Shown piece after piece: positions 9,863 to 19,146 of a stretch of 64,000 bases of DNA. The notes beneath the pieces were generated by a model that did no database searches, was not told the DNA's origin, and saw nothing but the letters and a program-made list of their open reading frames with translations. Source of the DNA: Shewanella pneumatophori (GTDB taxonomy: Bacteria; Pseudomonadota; Gammaproteobacteria; Enterobacterales; Shewanellaceae); assembly GCF_023283895.1 (NCBI RefSeq), contig NZ_JAKILB010000005.1, positions 1 to 64,000 on the forward strand, read 5' to 3'. Every line of letters begins with the position of its first letter. Positions within the stretch are counted from its first letter, which is position 1. Position numbers and translations under genes: made by a program.

Positions 9863-10600
9863 GTGTATATAGGTCCATATCGATTCGACCTCGAGTTAAG
9901 GGAGTTAGTCCATACTCGTTCCGAATCAGATTCATCATTTAAATTATCAGACATAGAATATCTTGTACTGCATCAACTTATGCAGGCTAGAGGTCAAGTT
10001 GTGTCTACTGAATCGATGTGCGACAAATTCCTGCCTAAAGTTGTTAGCTTTCAAGATATTGCTACAGCAGTAAATAACATTAAGCGCTTTCTAGGCAGAG
10101 AGCATTCTGCCTGGATTGAAAGTGTCGCTAAGCAAGGCTACTTGCTGCATATCAAGGCCAAAGAAAGGCCAATGCTAACGTGTGCATTAAGCTCGATTTC
10201 AATAAAGAACTACGTTCTTTGCCTGATCTTAGGTGTTTTGTTGATTATCTTCTTGGCAATGAACCTAAGAACCACATCAGATATTAGCCTATCTATGCCC
10301 GATAAAGTGGCTATTAAAGGTACAGACTCAATCTTAGTACCTATTTATGGTTTAGATGAAGATAAAGCTAAGTATCACTCTCGAGTGAAAGAATTGGCTT
10401 TAAAGATGGCTAATTGTAAGCATGTAAAATGGCAGCGAGTTTATGTTGCGCCGTCGAATGACGGTAATAAGCTTGAATTTATAATGAATAACTTTGCCGA
10501 CGACGGTAAGGCTTGTTTGAATCTAAAAGTTAAAAATGTCGGTGATGATTGGCACTTTATTGATGATGCCTGGTTAAAAGAGGCTGGCATTTGTGAGTAA
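9863..10600 (+). CDS. Membrane-bound CadC/MarT-like winged-helix regulator
   Basis: A one-component regulator: a cytoplasmic winged-helix DNA-binding domain (about residues 1-100, OmpR/ToxR type), one transmembrane helix (about 116-134, YVLCLILGVLLIIFLAM) and a periplasmic domain of about 110 residues. The segment YIGPYRFDLELREL followed by the effector-helix region IATAVNNIKRFLG is typical of CadC, ToxR and MarT. A TTG at 9833 would extend the frame, but it overlaps the palindrome at 9821-9834. GTG 9863 puts the first strand of the domain at the N terminus, so I chose it with moderate confidence. The stop codon overlaps the start of the next gene, a FidL-like protein, as in Salmonella marT-fidL. 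The signal it senses is unknown. Confidence 0.8.
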   Translation: MYIGPYRFDLELRELVHTRSESDSSFKLSDIEYLVLHQLMQARGQVVSTESMCDKFLPKVVSFQDIATAVNNIKRFLGREHSAWIESVAKQGYLLHIKAKERPMLTCALSSISIKNYVLCLILGVLLIIFLAMNLRTTSDISLSMPDKVAIKGTDSILVPIYGLDEDKAKYHSRVKELALKMANCKHVKWQRVYVAPSNDGNKLEFIMNNFADDGKACLNLKVKNVGDDWHFIDDAWLKEAGICE

Positions 10601-11120
10601 GTTCATGAAGAAGAATCCGTTTGCAGGATTTAAGGCGACACCTATTTTAGCGACCTTAACATTGATTTTGGCAATGTGTTTGTTTTTAGACCACACCATA
10701 GATTCTGACCGAAATACTAGCCTAAATTGTGTTTCAAATTCGTATCGGGTCGGCAGTGGTTTTGAAGATAGCCAACAGTTAAGGATTGAAAATACCGGTA
10801 GAGGCGTGAATGTGTCGATGAGCTACTATAGTGGTTCTAAGCTGACAAATAAGATCACTGCTGTTGGTACTGTAGAAAAAATTAAAGCGCCAATTTTAAC
10901 CTATTCAATTAACTTGTCTGGCGGCCAGCACTCTAAAGGGCTTTTACAAGCTGAGCCGAATGAGTCACTGCAAGAGGCGATTCAGCTAGCTCAATATCTG
11001 GTTGCCGATAATGACAGTGAGCCGTTTTTGGTGAAAGTGTTAGAAATGAATAAAACAGCAGGCATGGTGACGATTCAAATCGATCCCGGTAACAGCTTAT
11101 GGGCCTGTAAAATCAAATAA
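10593..11120 (+). CDS. FidL-like single-pass membrane protein, partner of the upstream regulator
   Basis: A 175-residue protein with a short basic N terminus, one hydrophobic helix at about residues 15-34 (ATPILATLTLILAMCLFL) and a periplasmic domain of about 140 residues. That domain carries two cysteines (about 46 and 172) that could form a disulphide. GTG 10593 overlaps the regulator stop (TAA 10598-10600) by eight bases, so translation is probably coupled; ATG 10605 is an alternative start. Size, topology and overlap match FidL-type proteins encoded with MarT/CadC-like regulators, and by analogy ToxS, TcpH and VtrC. I infer that it forms a complex with, stabilises or helps signal sensing by the regulator. 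Sequence identity to named members was not tested. Confidence 0.7.
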   Translation: MSKFMKKNPFAGFKATPILATLTLILAMCLFLDHTIDSDRNTSLNCVSNSYRVGSGFEDSQQLRIENTGRGVNVSMSYYSGSKLTNKITAVGTVEKIKAPILTYSINLSGGQHSKGLLQAEPNESLQEAIQLAQYLVADNDSEPFLVKVLEMNKTAGMVTIQIDPGNSLWACKIK

Positions 11121-11311
11121 GCTCACGCCTTATTACTAACATTCTCTTTGGTGGACTTGGGCTAATGTCTAGCATTAGCTCAAGCTATATCGAAAAGCCT
11201 GTTTTAAATCACTTGCGATAAAAGCTTTTTAGATAAAGTATTCAAGCGCGCAGTAAACTCAGCCATAATGTATAAGTCATCAAACGTTGAATTGAAACGT
11301 ATCTTACTGAG

Positions 11312-11325
11312 ATGAGTTAACTCAT
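11312..11325. promoter_or_regulatory. Perfect 14-bp palindrome ATGAGTTAACTCAT
   Basis: A fully symmetric 14-mer ending 22 bases before the ATG of the next gene. Its position would suit a repressor operator. It could be a target of the CadC/MarT-like regulator just upstream, but that is speculation. Confidence 0.35.
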
Positions 11326-11347
11326 TGACCTCATTTCTTTTACTCAA

Positions 11348-12856
11348 ATGAATAAGGTGTCTGTGTCTAAAGTCAGAATTAAGCAAGAAGAGTCACTGTC
11401 GATTAAGTTTCTGCATCAGATGGAAGCCGGCGATAATCGTAGGCTTGATCTGTATTTTTTCCTGCCCAAAGAGATGGGGATTAACCCACAAAGCCTCAAT
11501 GAAGAAGAGTATTACCACTCATCAATTACTGGGCGGCGTTCCTATTATTCATCGGGCCTACACTTGCCTTTGGTGCAAAGTCGTTTCGCAAGCCAGAAAA
11601 AGCGCACAGTTGAAGAGTTTAGATTGTATCTAAACCTGTTTGCCTACCAATTTGCAGTGGCCATTGAAACCGACTGTAAAGAGCTTGGGCAAGTAGAAGA
11701 CTTTGAACAATTTTATAGTTTGCTCGACGAGTTGAGCGAACAAGTTGTGCATTTGCTAAAGCGTTTTAGGCGTAATGAGCCAAGTGACGAGAAGTGGAAG
11801 TCGTACTTTGAAAATGCCGATAATTATCTGTCTTGGTTTTGTGAGCAGCGCTTACTCAAACTGTTGGCTCACGCCCCGAGAACCAGTGATTTCAATGAGA
11901 TCAACGACCGCGTGTTAAACCTGTGTCGAGCCGAGGCGCAGTACCGTAAAGAGCGTAACTATAACTCATCGCAAACGATTAAAGATCCTAACCGTATTGC
12001 CAATAAGATGTTGTTACTACGTCGACTCATTCAGCAAGGGGTAGTACTTAAAGAGGATTTAAAAACCTTAGGCGTAGGTCTTAAAAAGATGACCACAGGC
12101 ATTGCTACCGGTATGGTGATGTTAGTGGTATCGGCACTGATTATTAAGGCTCAGGGCTTTTTCAGTGGCTTGACTATAGCGCTGGTACTGACGCTAGCGG
12201 TGATTTACGGATTTCGTGAGATCTTTAAAGATGATATTCGTAACGCGCTGTGGCGTATTATTCAAAAAGGCCGGCCACGCTGGAGTAGGGCATTAAGCGA
12301 TACAACCAGCAAGAATATTATTGCTAGGCAACTTGTTTGGCTTGAGTTTATGCGCAAGAAAGAGCTGCCGAAAACGGTTGCTGAGATCTTAACTAAGCGC
12401 CATAGCCAAAATAAAGTCGATGCAGAGATTTTGCATTACGGTATTCACACTCGCGTATCGCAAAAGGACTTTTTGTCTGGTTACTCGACGATTCAAGAGC
12501 AAGTTAACTTTAGCTTTGTACCTTTTGCCCGTAACTTAGAGCGCGGCAAAGATAAGATCTACAAAGAGCATGATGGCAAGATAAGTAATGAATCGGTTGA
12601 GCGCCGTTATCAAGTTAACTTAGTGCTAGTGCTTAAAGAGGGCAAACAAGCGCAGCAATATGCTCGCTATAAAATCACCATGAACCGCTCAGCGATTATT
12701 GAGATCACTGAGAGTGACTTACCCTCAGGTGTTGAAAACATGGAAGAAGCACCATTTAAAGATGAGCTAACTGATAACCTCAAAGATAAACGGGAAGACA
12801 GGGTAAAGGATAAGCCAAAAGACCTGCTGCAAGATAAAAGCTCGTTAGCTGATTAA
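11348..12856 (+). CDS. Unrecognised 502-residue membrane protein
   Basis: I do not recognise the family. The N-terminal half (about residues 1-245) is soluble, charged and probably helical. Two adjacent hydrophobic helices follow at about 255-295 (IATGMVMLVVSALIIKA and GLTIALVLTLAVIYGF) with a very short loop, a hairpin that would leave both ends in the cytoplasm. The C-terminal domain (about 300-455) looks mixed alpha/beta. It ends in a highly charged, lysine/aspartate-rich low-complexity tail with repeated KDK/KDE-like units. The ATG at 11348 lacks a good ribosome-binding site; GTG 11363, with TAAGG seven bases upstream, is a possible alternative start. A perfect palindrome lies just upstream. 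It is transcribed away from the FidL-like gene and is monocistronic. Confidence 0.75.
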   Translation: MNKVSVSKVRIKQEESLSIKFLHQMEAGDNRRLDLYFFLPKEMGINPQSLNEEEYYHSSITGRRSYYSSGLHLPLVQSRFASQKKRTVEEFRLYLNLFAYQFAVAIETDCKELGQVEDFEQFYSLLDELSEQVVHLLKRFRRNEPSDEKWKSYFENADNYLSWFCEQRLLKLLAHAPRTSDFNEINDRVLNLCRAEAQYRKERNYNSSQTIKDPNRIANKMLLLRRLIQQGVVLKEDLKTLGVGLKKMTTGIATGMVMLVVSALIIKAQGFFSGLTIALVLTLAVIYGFREIFKDDIRNALWRIIQKGRPRWSRALSDTTSKNIIARQLVWLEFMRKKELPKTVAEILTKRHSQNKVDAEILHYGIHTRVSQKDFLSGYSTIQEQVNFSFVPFARNLERGKDKIYKEHDGKISNESVERRYQVNLVLVLKEGKQAQQYARYKITMNRSAIIEITESDLPSGVENMEEAPFKDELTDNLKDKREDRVKDKPKDLLQDKSSLAD

Positions 12857-12873
12857 TGGTTTCAGGCCATAAA

Positions 12874-12896
12874 AAGCCCTTTAAGTTAAAGGGCTT
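12874..12896. terminator. Bidirectional terminator between convergent genes
   Basis: AAGCCCTTT (12874-12882) pairs with AAAGGGCTT (12888-12896), loop AAGTT. On the minus strand it runs into TTTTT and so terminates the sensor gene well. The plus-strand tract is weaker. Confidence 0.75.
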
Positions 12897-12940
12897 AATT
12901 ACTGGTTTTAGGCTGTTTTCAATCGCAAGGGTTGCTGTTA

Positions 12941-15160
12941 TTAGCTATCAAAACGAGTAAAGGCTTGGCAGATATTTTGATCACCCGTTTGCTTTGCACG
13001 TTTTAGTGCAACACCAGCATTGGCGATTAGCTGCTCTAAAGTTTGTCCTGCTTGATACGAAGCAATACCTATGCAGATCCCATCACCTAAACCATTGTCA
13101 TTGAGTTTATTTAGGCTCTCTAGGGCAAAGTAGTGCGCTTGATCTGAATTAGTATCTGGCAGCACCACAATCAGCTTACCCAGCTGCCAATGAGACATTT
13201 GATAACGGTGTGGTAAATCGCGCAGTAGGTGGATTTCGACTTCCTTTTGGCGCGATTCAAGCTGACCTAAATCACTCATATGACTAAGCATTCCATCGGC
13301 ACTAATATCTATCAATAATAAGCTAGAGAAGTCTTTGCACTTTTGCGTTAGGTTAGTGAAATAACGCTCTAAATCATCCTTGTGATTAAAGATGGTGCTG
13401 CGTTTTGGCACTAAGCTGCCATTTTCTCTAGCGAATGATCTTTGCTCAGCAAGCTCAAAACTGCAGTGAATGTATTCCAGTTCACCAGAGCTATCCAAGT
13501 GACCTTTTAAGGTTGCTTGTAAGAACTGATCTGGCGTGTGACTAAGTACAACAAATACCTGTCCTTTCCAACAACCTTGAATTTGTAGTTGTTGTGATAT
13601 TTGTGGCCACTGCTGACTAAACTCATCACTCAATAAAGTGCTGACATTGAGCGCCGTGCTATCTTCAATTTGTAAAAGTTGATTAAAGGCATCGTTGGCT
13701 TTTAGCACAAGGCCTTTGGCGTCAGTTAACACACTGGCCATTGGTACGTCATTTAACAAACGGCACAGGGTCGCTTGTTGTTGAACTTGCTTGAGCTCAC
13801 TAATATCTTCAAAGGTCACCAGCATATAACTGCGTTTATTGTCGGCGCCGATTTCGGTACGACTGTGAATAGCCAACCACTTATAGCTATCAGCATCGAT
13901 GAGTAGCTCGCCATGCCATTCTTTTTCAGTTTGCATTTGATTTAAGAACTGGCTGTATTCATCTTCATCCATTTTCAAAATTCGCTGCAAGCTGCGATCA
14001 GACAGTTCGTCAATCGGCTGCTGAAGTAGGTTTGATACAGTGCTGTTGGCAATAACAACTCGACCACTATCGCTGGCGATGATACAGCCTTTATCTGAGT
14101 CAAATAAGCGATTAGTCATATAAATACTGAACTCACGAGAGCGCTGCACTAAACGATATAAGTGAGTCAAGAAGATAACAACAGCGGCAAGCAAGGTTAG
14201 CGTTGATGCACCTAAGATAAGAATATTGCGCCATTGTGAGAACTTGGCTGCAATTTCATCATTCTTAATATAAGACACCAAGAAGTACTCTCGACGAGTT
14301 TCATATTGAGTGGTTAGCTCAACTTTTAAATAAACAAAACTGGCAGCGTCGCCGTGGAATTGACCGAAATTGCTCATGGCCATTTTACGCCATAAAGCTG
14401 GGTACGACTGCTTTAAACTGCCGCCCATGGTTTCAGGTAAACGGCCTACACTGCTATTAGATTGTGCGCCGGCATACAGCAAACCTTGAGTATCAAGCAT
14501 CATTAATGGCGCTTGTTCACTGGAATAGGCTGGCTTAATATTTCTTAGCATTTTGGCCATAGAGTTATAGGTAACAAGATAGCCGCGAACGCTTTGGTCT
14601 GGATTTTCTAGCCAAGCAAATTGGTAAAGATAAGGCTCAAGTTCACCATTGATTGGAGTGAACTCAAGCGGGGAGGTATAAATCTCATTACCGCCCATAT
14701 TACGGGCGCTACCTAATAAAGCTGATGGCAAACTCTCTTTACCAAAATCATTGCTACTGGCAAACCTGTGTTGACCTTGAGGGTCATAAAGGGCAATACC
14801 TAATAATTCAGGCACGTTATTAACTAAGGTGTCCCAATTATTAAGCAGCTTTTGCTGATTTTCAGCGGATGGCAGGGCCAAATATTGTTTTAACAATTCA
14901 GACTTAGCAAACATCTGGGTTCTGAATTGCTGAAAAGTCACCTTGTCTGAGATTAATGCGCCCACAGCTTGCAGCTCACTGTAACGCTGAGTTGCCCAGT
15001 CTTCTTGCAAACGTCTTTCACCTAAGGTGATGATGATATTAGTCAGAATGATCACAGTCACCAGCAGCATACAGAGCTGACTGGCGATGGCTAAAATACG
15101 CGGCTGAGACCAATGGATCCCTTGAGCACTGATTAATAATGGTAGTTTGCGGCTTAGCAT
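12941..15160 (-). CDS. PAS-domain membrane sensor with a degenerate GGDEF domain
   Basis: A 739-residue inner-membrane sensor. There is a transmembrane helix at about residues 24-46 and a periplasmic sensing region of about 260 residues. A second helix follows at about 312-333 (ILILGASTLTLLAAVVIFL), then two PAS-like domains (about 345-465 and 470-590, the first containing ASDSGRVVIANSTVSNLL). The C-terminal domain retains the fold signature of a diguanylate cyclase: a first strand FSSLLLIDIS and the terminal IGIASY...ANAGVALKRAK. The GGDEF turn is replaced by WQLGKL, and the metal-binding aspartates are not evident. It is therefore probably not an active diguanylate cyclase. It could bind c-di-GMP or GTP, or act through protein contacts. 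It is monocistronic, with a terminator at 12874-12896. Confidence 0.8.
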   Translation of the reverse strand: MLSRKLPLLISAQGIHWSQPRILAIASQLCMLLVTVIILTNIIITLGERRLQEDWATQRYSELQAVGALISDKVTFQQFRTQMFAKSELLKQYLALPSAENQQKLLNNWDTLVNNVPELLGIALYDPQGQHRFASSNDFGKESLPSALLGSARNMGGNEIYTSPLEFTPINGELEPYLYQFAWLENPDQSVRGYLVTYNSMAKMLRNIKPAYSSEQAPLMMLDTQGLLYAGAQSNSSVGRLPETMGGSLKQSYPALWRKMAMSNFGQFHGDAASFVYLKVELTTQYETRREYFLVSYIKNDEIAAKFSQWRNILILGASTLTLLAAVVIFLTHLYRLVQRSREFSIYMTNRLFDSDKGCIIASDSGRVVIANSTVSNLLQQPIDELSDRSLQRILKMDEDEYSQFLNQMQTEKEWHGELLIDADSYKWLAIHSRTEIGADNKRSYMLVTFEDISELKQVQQQATLCRLLNDVPMASVLTDAKGLVLKANDAFNQLLQIEDSTALNVSTLLSDEFSQQWPQISQQLQIQGCWKGQVFVVLSHTPDQFLQATLKGHLDSSGELEYIHCSFELAEQRSFARENGSLVPKRSTIFNHKDDLERYFTNLTQKCKDFSSLLLIDISADGMLSHMSDLGQLESRQKEVEIHLLRDLPHRYQMSHWQLGKLIVVLPDTNSDQAHYFALESLNKLNDNGLGDGICIGIASYQAGQTLEQLIANAGVALKRAKQTGDQNICQAFTRFDS

Positions 15161-15259
15161 GTATCGATTTTTATTACGGTTATTATGCGCAATATACTAA
15201 CACGAATTATCGCCCTAACCAGTTTTATAAGCCTTAGCCTATGAATTCGATAAGCTTAA

Positions 15260-15868
15260 CTAGCCGACAATATCGAGCTCCCGTTGCTTAAACACCGCGC
15301 CTCTCGACTCGACGATTTGTCGGCAAGCGTTAATATCCACTCCAGCAAGACCATTAATAGCTGATACTTGCACATCCTTGATATATGCAGGCGCCAGCTT
15401 GATAAAGTCTAACAAGGCCTCATAAGAGCCTGTTAGTTTTGGGCGGCAATGCTGCAAGTAACTAACCTCTGTATCGGCGTTAAGCGAAATGGATAAGCTA
15501 TCTACGCAGTTGGCTAACTCTGGCAAAATATTGCGCCTATGGAATAAGTTGCCTAAACCATCGGTATTTACTCGCACCTTGCCGCCCCGATTTTTAATTT
15601 CGCTGGCAACAGTAAGCAAGGTTGCCAAGTTCAGCGTTGGCTCGCCGTAGCCACAAAATACATATTCATCAAACTGGCTAACATCACCTAGCTGGCCAAT
15701 GAGTTCATCTGCTTTTGGTTGACGATTGAGTTCAAGTTGGTACTCATGCACTTGTTTACTGCCATTGTGTTTAGGGCAAAACTGACATTGCAGAGTGCAG
15801 CGCCCAGTAATATTGAGATAACGGCTATTGCGAATATCGTAAACAAGGGTGGGTTGTTGAGCTTCCAT
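15260..15868 (-). CDS. Radical SAM protein, TatD-linked type
   Basis: A short radical SAM protein (about 202 residues from this start). The cluster motif CTLQCQFC (CX3CX2C) near residue 24 binds a 4Fe-4S cluster and S-adenosylmethionine. GYGEPTLN is the GGE-like SAM-contact motif. The sequence LVYDIRNSRYLNITGRC resembles the TatD-linked radical SAM family, of unknown substrate. No tatD gene is visible beside it here. GTG 15898 and ATG 15892 lie upstream in frame. I chose ATG 15868, which has AGG several bases upstream and matches the expected family N terminus; the start is uncertain. It is transcribed alone between the sensor gene and the RND operon. Confidence 0.8.
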   Translation of the reverse strand: MEAQQPTLVYDIRNSRYLNITGRCTLQCQFCPKHNGSKQVHEYQLELNRQPKADELIGQLGDVSQFDEYVFCGYGEPTLNLATLLTVASEIKNRGGKVRVNTDGLGNLFHRRNILPELANCVDSLSISLNADTEVSYLQHCRPKLTGSYEALLDFIKLAPAYIKDVQVSAINGLAGVDINACRQIVESRGAVFKQRELDIVG

Positions 15869-15948
15869 GGGGGACCTATCTATAAACGGCATAATCACAG
15901 AATAAAGCTTTCAGTGGGGTAAATCTGTTTGCTGGATCGAGTAAGCAT

Positions 15949-15971
15949 AAAAAAGGGAGGCTAAGCCTCCC
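15949..15971 (-). terminator. Intrinsic terminator of the RND efflux operon
   Basis: GGGAGGC (15955-15961) and GCCTCCC (15965-15971) with loop TAA. On the minus strand the stem is followed by TTTTTT (15954-15949). It sits just downstream of the permease stop. Confidence 0.85.
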
Positions 15972-15984
15972 AAGTTTTTAATCG

Positions 15985-18900
15985 TTAAACCGACACTTCG
16001 TCCGTTTTTGGCTTCCACCACCAATTGAAAAAGCGACGTGAAGTACGCCTAAAGTCATCTAAGATGATGTACAGCAAAGGCACTAAGACCAAGGTCACCA
16101 CAGTCGAGAATAAAATACCGAAAGCGAGTGATGCCGCCATTGGAATGACAATCTGTGCCTGCAAACTCTTTTCAAGCAAGATAGGCACTAGACCAACAAA
16201 GGTTGTTAGCGAGGTAAGGATAATGGCTCTAAAACGATAGCAGCCTGAATCAACAGCCGCTCTAATAATGCTGTGGCCTTCAGCGCGAGCGCGGTTAACA
16301 AAGTCGACTAAAATCAAAGAGTCATTCACCACAACGCCAGCTAACGCCACAATGCCACAAAGGCTCAAGATGCTCATGTTGAGACCAAGAATAAAGTGAC
16401 CAAACAGCGCGCCAATCATGCCAAATGGGATCACTGACATAATGATCAGTGGCTGACTGTAGGATTTCAGCGGAATCGCCATTAGTGCGTAAATGGTAAA
16501 TAGCGCAAAGAAGAAACCTTGTAGCAAGCTAATCAAGGCGCTTTGCTCATCTGCGCTACCGCCATCAAGAGCCGTTGAGATATTAGGGTATTTAGCCTGC
16601 AACTGCGGTAAGAAATCGTTTTGTATTTCACTTACCACTTTTGACGGCTCAACCTTATTGGTGTCTGCGTTGGCATTAATTGTAATGGCGCGACGACCAT
16701 CTACACGGGTGATAGACGAATAAGAATCACCAAGCTGCAGCTCTGCAACGGTTGAGAAAGGAACTGCTACACCACTTGGGGTGCGAATAAGCATATTCTC
16801 AAGGTGGCCTACAGTGCGGCGCTGCTCTAATGGGTAGCGCACCATCACCTTAACTTCTTCTTTATTACGTAGGATCCGCTGAGCTTCATAGCCATAGAAT
16901 CCATAGCGAACTTGGCGGGCAAGATCCGATAAAGTCAGACCAAGGGCTTCAGCTTCTGGTCGGATTTTCAGTTTAATCTCTTGGCTAGCTGATGAGAAAT
17001 TATCAGCAATGTCATACACGCCTTCATAGGTTCTAAGTTTTTGCTTAAGTTCTTCAGAGGCTTTAGACAGCTGGTCTAAATTACTCGAGGTTAGCCTAAA
17101 TGAAATATCGCCGCCTTCATTGGTACTGGCGTTAATATTAAGCTTTTTCACCGCAAGTAGTTCCGGCAGGTTTTTACGCCAAGCGGTAGCAATGGCTTCG
17201 CCGTCGACTTCACGGTCTTCACCTTTGGTCAGTTCTGCAAACAAGAACGCTGAAGTGCGTGAACTCATATTAATGAAGCTGTGCTTAACCACTGGATAGC
17301 CAAGCTCTTGCTCCATTTCATTGTTCATGGCATACAGCGCTTCTTCAACTTCTTGGACAACTTTTAAGGTGTTTTCTTCTGAGCTGCCTTCTTCCATTTC
17401 TAGATTAACCTGAATAAAGTCAGATGGCAGGTTGGGGAAGAATACCCAGCGCACTTGGCCGCTGAGTACCAGCGAGATAGATAAAATCAATACGCCAATA
17501 AACACGGCAACCGCGTTATAACGCTGCACAATACAGCGCTCTAAAAACGGACGATAGTAGTTATGAATAAAGCTTTGTAGCTTGTCATTAAGCTTAGCTT
17601 TTAAACGACCTAGGGTACCAAGTTGCTCACGAGGTTTGCGCGGTTTCATATGCGCTAAGTGAGCTGGCAAGATAAGTTTTGATTCAACCAAAGAAAATAT
17701 TAGGCATAACACCACCACCATACCGATGGATTTCCAAATAATTCCCTGTGGGCCTGATACCATCAGCATTGGCATAAATGCCGCAATGGTAGTGAGTACC
17801 CCAAAGGTGGCGGGCATGGCGACTTTTTTGGCGCCTTTAATCACGTTATCTAAAGAGTGGCCTTTTTCTTCAATCTCACTATAGGCGCTTTCACCAATAA
17901 CAATGGCGTCGTCCACCACTATCCCTAGCACCAGAATAAAGGCGAATAGCGTTAATAAGTTAATTGATAAAGAAAACGGCTCAAGTGGCATAAATAGCAT
18001 GGCGCCAAGGAAGCTAATTGGTAGCCCCATCATCACCCAAAACGCCAGTTTAATTTCTAAGAACAAGGCTAAGATCAAAAATACCAGCAAGGCACCGTAG
18101 AACATATTAGACAGCATCATGTTCAAGCGACCCTTAAGGTAATGGGTCAAGTCGCCCCAAGTATCGAGCTTTGCACCTGTTGGCAAAACGTCACGCTTTT
18201 GCTCAATATAGGCTTTAACTTGCTCTGAAATATCCAGTGCGTTTTGATCGTCAACACTGAGCACTTCAATAATCGCTGATGGTTGACCATTAAAGCGAGT
18301 GTATTCTAAGCGCTCTTCAAAACCATCATTAATAGTGGCCACTTGCGGCAACATAATACGGCTGCCATCAGGCCGTGTACTGACAACAATTTGCGAAAAG
18401 TCTTCACCGGTATAGGCTTGGCCTTTGGTGCGCAGCAAGATGTCACCATCTTTAGCGCGAATTGAGCCGCCGGGTAAATCTATTGATGAGTTTTGTACCG
18501 CCTGAGCGACTTGCGAAAAGGTAAGGCCATATTCACGTAGCTTATCTTCAGACAGTTCAATGCCGATCTCGTAATCACGTACACCAGTGACTTGGGCTTT
18601 CGTGACTGCAGGAAGTGCGGCAATATCATCACGGATCACCTTGGCCAGTTCTTTCATCTCTTGTAATGACTGGTCGCCATAAACTGAAATCCAAATGACA
18701 TTGTTTTCAGGCTTAACCCGGTAAATGTTGGGCTTTTCGATATTCACTGGAAAGGTCGATATCGCATCGATACGCAGCTTAGCTTCATCGAGAATATCTT
18801 GTGGGTTGTAACTGTCTTCCACCTCAATCGATACTGAGCCAACGCCTTCGCTGGCCACAGAACTGACTTTCTTGATGCCATTAATGTCTTGGATAGCTTC

Positions 18901-19146
18901 TTCGATTTTAATGTTAATACCTTCCTCAATCTCTTGAGGCGCGGCACCAGGGTAGGCGACGCTGATATTAATGTAATTGAGCTCAAACGATGGAAACACC
19001 TCTTTGTTGATTATCAAGGTGCTAAATAGACCACCGATGATCAAAATCCACATCAGCAGATTTGAGGCCACGTTGTTACGGGCAAACCAGGCAATAATAC
19101 CGGTTTGGCTCGAGGCGTTTGTTGGTGTAGGGGTTTCTGGGTTCAT
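15985..19146 (-). CDS. RND efflux transporter permease
   Basis: Inner-membrane proton-driven efflux pump subunit of the HAE-1/AcrB-like RND superfamily, 1053 residues, the usual length. An N-terminal helix at about 25-45 is followed by the PEIEEGINIKIEEAIQDING-type periplasmic segment. The transmembrane-4 proton relay shows the paired aspartates in GIVVDDAIVIGE near residue 410. A second copy of the fold follows, with VALAGVVVNDSLILVDF near 935. The gene overlaps the membrane fusion protein by one base (TAATG), so translation is coupled. No outer-membrane factor is encoded nearby; a TolC-like protein from elsewhere must complete the pump. Substrates cannot be read from the sequence. Confidence 0.95.
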   Translation of the reverse strand: MNPETPTPTNASSQTGIIAWFARNNVASNLLMWILIIGGLFSTLIINKEVFPSFELNYINISVAYPGAAPQEIEEGINIKIEEAIQDINGIKKVSSVASEGVGSVSIEVEDSYNPQDILDEAKLRIDAISTFPVNIEKPNIYRVKPENNVIWISVYGDQSLQEMKELAKVIRDDIAALPAVTKAQVTGVRDYEIGIELSEDKLREYGLTFSQVAQAVQNSSIDLPGGSIRAKDGDILLRTKGQAYTGEDFSQIVVSTRPDGSRIMLPQVATINDGFEERLEYTRFNGQPSAIIEVLSVDDQNALDISEQVKAYIEQKRDVLPTGAKLDTWGDLTHYLKGRLNMMLSNMFYGALLVFLILALFLEIKLAFWVMMGLPISFLGAMLFMPLEPFSLSINLLTLFAFILVLGIVVDDAIVIGESAYSEIEEKGHSLDNVIKGAKKVAMPATFGVLTTIAAFMPMLMVSGPQGIIWKSIGMVVVLCLIFSLVESKLILPAHLAHMKPRKPREQLGTLGRLKAKLNDKLQSFIHNYYRPFLERCIVQRYNAVAVFIGVLILSISLVLSGQVRWVFFPNLPSDFIQVNLEMEEGSSEENTLKVVQEVEEALYAMNNEMEQELGYPVVKHSFINMSSRTSAFLFAELTKGEDREVDGEAIATAWRKNLPELLAVKKLNINASTNEGGDISFRLTSSNLDQLSKASEELKQKLRTYEGVYDIADNFSSASQEIKLKIRPEAEALGLTLSDLARQVRYGFYGYEAQRILRNKEEVKVMVRYPLEQRRTVGHLENMLIRTPSGVAVPFSTVAELQLGDSYSSITRVDGRRAITINANADTNKVEPSKVVSEIQNDFLPQLQAKYPNISTALDGGSADEQSALISLLQGFFFALFTIYALMAIPLKSYSQPLIIMSVIPFGMIGALFGHFILGLNMSILSLCGIVALAGVVVNDSLILVDFVNRARAEGHSIIRAAVDSGCYRFRAIILTSLTTFVGLVPILLEKSLQAQIVIPMAASLAFGILFSTVVTLVLVPLLYIILDDFRRTSRRFFNWWWKPKTDEVSV

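Noticed and set aside
11204..11386. 60-codon minus-strand frame before the 502-residue protein
   Set aside because: Overlaps the start of that gene and reads through the palindrome; no ribosome-binding site.
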